The notes under the pieces are model-generated. The model saw only the letters and a program-made list of their open reading frames with translations, did not search any database and was not told the origin of the DNA. A stretch of DNA of 7,620 nucleotides from Spirochaetaceae bacterium. GTDB taxonomy: Bacteria > Spirochaetota > Spirochaetia > SZUA-6 > Bin103. How positions within the stretch are numbered: position 1 is the stretch's first letter; each line of letters begins with the position of its first letter. The DNA is taken from assembly GCA_026710565.1 (NCBI GenBank), contig JAPOQV010000060.1, positions 1 to 7,620 on the forward strand. The letters run 5' to 3'. The position numbers and the translations under genes are program-made. Below are positions 6,161-7,620 of this stretch, in pieces.

Positions 6161-7417
6161 ATGGCAAGTCAGCTCCTCTCCGCGCACGGCTGCGGTCGCG
6201 CCACCGCGTACCCGCAGGAGAACAAGATCGTCACCCTCGACGACCGCGTGCACGTCGCCTGGCTCGACTCGGCCGCCGACGGGTTCCGCGTGCGGATCCG
6301 CACCCTCGACCGCGGCAGCGGGAGTTGGTCGGAAACCCACACCATCGGCGAGGCGTACGACAACCACGGCGGCCCGTCGCTGGTGTGCGACAGCCAGGGG
6401 TACCTGCACGTCGCCTACTACCCGCACCACCACGCGATCAGGTACCGCCGTTCCGTCCGCCCCAACGACGCCTCGGAGTGGTCGGATGAGGAGCTGATCG
6501 GCGACGGCTACAGCTACCCGAAGCTCGCCGTCGGCCGCGACGACGAGCTCCTGCTGAGCTGCCGGAGCAGCTTCCTGACGCGTGAACGCAGGCTCGGACA
6601 CGAGAGGCCCTGGGATCTCCACCTGTTGCGCAAGAGCGCCGGCGGGTCCTGGCGCGAGCCGTTGGTGCTGGCGAGCTCACGCCATCCCAACTACGCCCAC
6701 TTCGGCGACTCCTACGCCTGGGCACCGGACCGCGTGGGCCTGCACATGGCCATTCGCTTCCACGAGAAGTCGGACGCCGAGGCGTACGGCCGCATCCAGA
6801 CCGTCGGCTACCTCTTCAGCCCCGACGCCGGGCGGACCTGGCAGCGCTCGGACGGGACGCAGGTGGCACTGCCCGTGACGGCCGAGACCGTCGACGTGAT
6901 CGCCGCAGGCGGACTGGATTACGGGAGCGCCCTGCAGGCCGGCGCGTTGGCGGTGGCCCCGGACGGCACGCCGTGGCTGGTCCACAACGAGTGGTCCGGC
7001 GGCGTGGGCACCAACACCCTGTGCACGCCCGCCGGTGACGGGAGCTGGCGCCGCATCGTCCTGAACGAGCAGGTAGAACTGGAGCCGGGGCGCTGCTTCG
7101 GACTGGCGCCGAGCGTCGTGTTCGACGCCTCGGGCCGGCTGGTCGGGGTCGCAACCACCGAAGACGCTGCAGACAAGGCTCCGTGGGGCCATCCGGCCAG
7201 CGAGGTCGTGCGCTTCGAGTCCACCGACGGCGGCGCCTCCTTCACCATGGAGCAGGTGAGCACGACCGATCCGGACACGGCGCACTGGTTCCCCCACATC
7301 GAGCGCCCCCTGGGGATCGTGCCGCCGCCGGCCTCCCCCGGCATCCTCTACCAGGAAGGCCCCGCGGGCGACGGCCTGATGGATGTCCTGACGAACCGGG
7401 TGATCTGGGTCCAGTGA
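6161..7417 (+). CDS. BNR/Asp-box beta-propeller protein, possible polysaccharide-lyase-like or sialidase-fold enzyme (copy 1)
   Basis: This 418-residue protein is predicted to be a six- or seven-bladed propeller. Two good Asp-boxes are visible: SPDAGRTW (220-227) and STDGGASF (354-361). The N-terminal segment has YDNHGGPSLVCDSQGYLHV (66-84), HHHAIRYRRS (89-98) and YSYPKLAV (117-124), the order seen in the BNR_4 family, which includes PL24/PL25 ulvan lyases. H69, H89, Y119 and R135 could be the active site: the H-H spacing of 20 and Y-R spacing of 16 equal those I recall for His123/His143 and Tyr188/Arg204 of a PL25 enzyme, although the gap between the pairs is shorter here. No signal peptide is present, unlike secreted lyases, so it would act in the cytosol or only bind glycans. 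It lies 55 nt after the oxidoreductase, and its stop overlaps the start of a second copy. Confidence 0.88.
   Translation: MASQLLSAHGCGRATAYPQENKIVTLDDRVHVAWLDSAADGFRVRIRTLDRGSGSWSETHTIGEAYDNHGGPSLVCDSQGYLHVAYYPHHHAIRYRRSVRPNDASEWSDEELIGDGYSYPKLAVGRDDELLLSCRSSFLTRERRLGHERPWDLHLLRKSAGGSWREPLVLASSRHPNYAHFGDSYAWAPDRVGLHMAIRFHEKSDAEAYGRIQTVGYLFSPDAGRTWQRSDGTQVALPVTAETVDVIAAGGLDYGSALQAGALAVAPDGTPWLVHNEWSGGVGTNTLCTPAGDGSWRRIVLNEQVELEPGRCFGLAPSVVFDASGRLVGVATTEDAADKAPWGHPASEVVRFESTDGGASFTMEQVSTTDPDTAHWFPHIERPLGIVPPPASPGILYQEGPAGDGLMDVLTNRVIWVQ
6176..6373 (+). repeat. Tandem duplication, copy 1 segment
   Basis: This segment aligns without gaps to 7423-7620. I count about 20 mismatches in 198 bases (about 90% identity), most at third codon positions or giving mild substitutions. 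The offset is 1247 bp, close to one gene length. Confidence 0.9.
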
Positions 7418-7620
7418 CGACACTCTCCGCGCACGGGTGCGGCCGCGCCACCGCGTACCCTCAGGAGAACAAGATCGTCACGCTCGGCGACGCCGTGCAC
7501 GCCGCCTGGCTCGACGCGGTCGCCGACGGGTTCCGGGTGCGGATCCGCCCCCTCGACCGCGGCAGCGGCACCTGGTCTGCGACCCACACCATCGGCGACG
7601 CGTATGACAACCACGGCGGC
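7414..7620 (+). CDS. Second BNR/Asp-box beta-propeller protein, 5' part only (copy 2), cut by the right edge
   Basis: The first 69 codons are present. The start is GTG at 7414, sharing the four bases GTGA with the TGA stop of copy 1, which points to coupled translation. No clear ribosome binding site of its own is visible. The protein begins MTTLSAHGCGRATAYPQ; over the 66 residues that can be compared, 57 are identical to copy 1. Differences include D to G, R to A, T to P and S to T. The window ends inside YDNHGG, so the first putative active-site histidine (H67) is conserved, while the second histidine, the tyrosine, the arginine and the Asp-boxes cannot be seen. The new start replaces the first five residues of copy 1. 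Whether copy 2 is full-length is unknown. Confidence 0.9.
   Translation, partial: MTTLSAHGCGRATAYPQENKIVTLGDAVHAAWLDAVADGFRVRIRPLDRGSGTWSATHTIGDAYDNHGG
7423..7620 (+). repeat. Tandem duplication, copy 2 segment
   Basis: This is the partner of 6176-6373. Similarity begins within a few codons of each start and continues to the window edge, so the duplicated unit appears to be a whole coding sequence placed directly at the stop of the first. Confidence 0.9.

Noticed and set aside
6677..7614. Open frames antisense to the propeller genes (6677-7423 and 7348-7614 minus)
   Set aside because: Their similarity to other antisense frames only reflects the duplicated propeller DNA on the plus strand.

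Overview
The window is dense, very GC-rich bacterial DNA with strong G/C preference at third codon positions and AGGAGG-type ribosome binding sites in front of several genes. Nothing in it fixes the phylum. The gene content (two Gfo/Idh/MocA-fold proteins, Asp-box beta-propellers in tandem, predicted beta-sandwich proteins) is the kind found in carbohydrate-processing accessory regions of Planctomycetota, Poribacteria, Armatimonadota, sponge or marine Spirochaetota and similar uncultured groups. That attribution is an inference. No tRNA, rRNA, CRISPR array, transposase or phage gene was found.

Layout. Positions 1-185 hold what looks like the end of a minus-strand coding region, broken by an apparent one-base frameshift inside a strong hairpin. 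Positions 217-1161 (+) encode an unrecognised protein with a Cys/His cluster; its end overlaps by 29 bp the end of the opposing gene. Positions 1133-2799 (-) are a two-gene unit with a 4-bp ATGA overlap: a GNAT acetyltransferase, then a Gfo/Idh/MocA protein that keeps the residue pattern of GH109 NAD-dependent glycosidases. Only 29 bp separate the acetyltransferase start from a divergent Orc1/Cdc6-like ATPase (2829-3923, +), apparently served by overlapping -10 elements and probably leaderless. Then comes a plus-strand run: a predicted beta-sandwich protein (3990-4877), a second Gfo/Idh/MocA protein 4 nt downstream (4882-6105), a beta-propeller with Asp-boxes and lyase-like His/His/Tyr/Arg spacing (6161-7417), and the first 69 codons of a near-identical second propeller (7414 to the edge).

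How they may work together. The plus-strand run plus the GH109-like gene looks like an intracellular route for processing an unusual sugar or glycan fragment. The propellers would bind or cleave the substrate, the beta-sandwich protein would bind or epimerise a sugar, and the two NAD(P)-fold proteins would do redox-assisted chemistry. None of the complete proteins has an obvious signal peptide, so the substrate would have to be imported or cytosolic. The ATPase and GNAT have no partner here that explains them. The most notable points are the GH109-like residue set, the abutting tandem duplication of the propeller gene with translational coupling, and the missing EKP lysine in both Gfo/Idh/MocA proteins.
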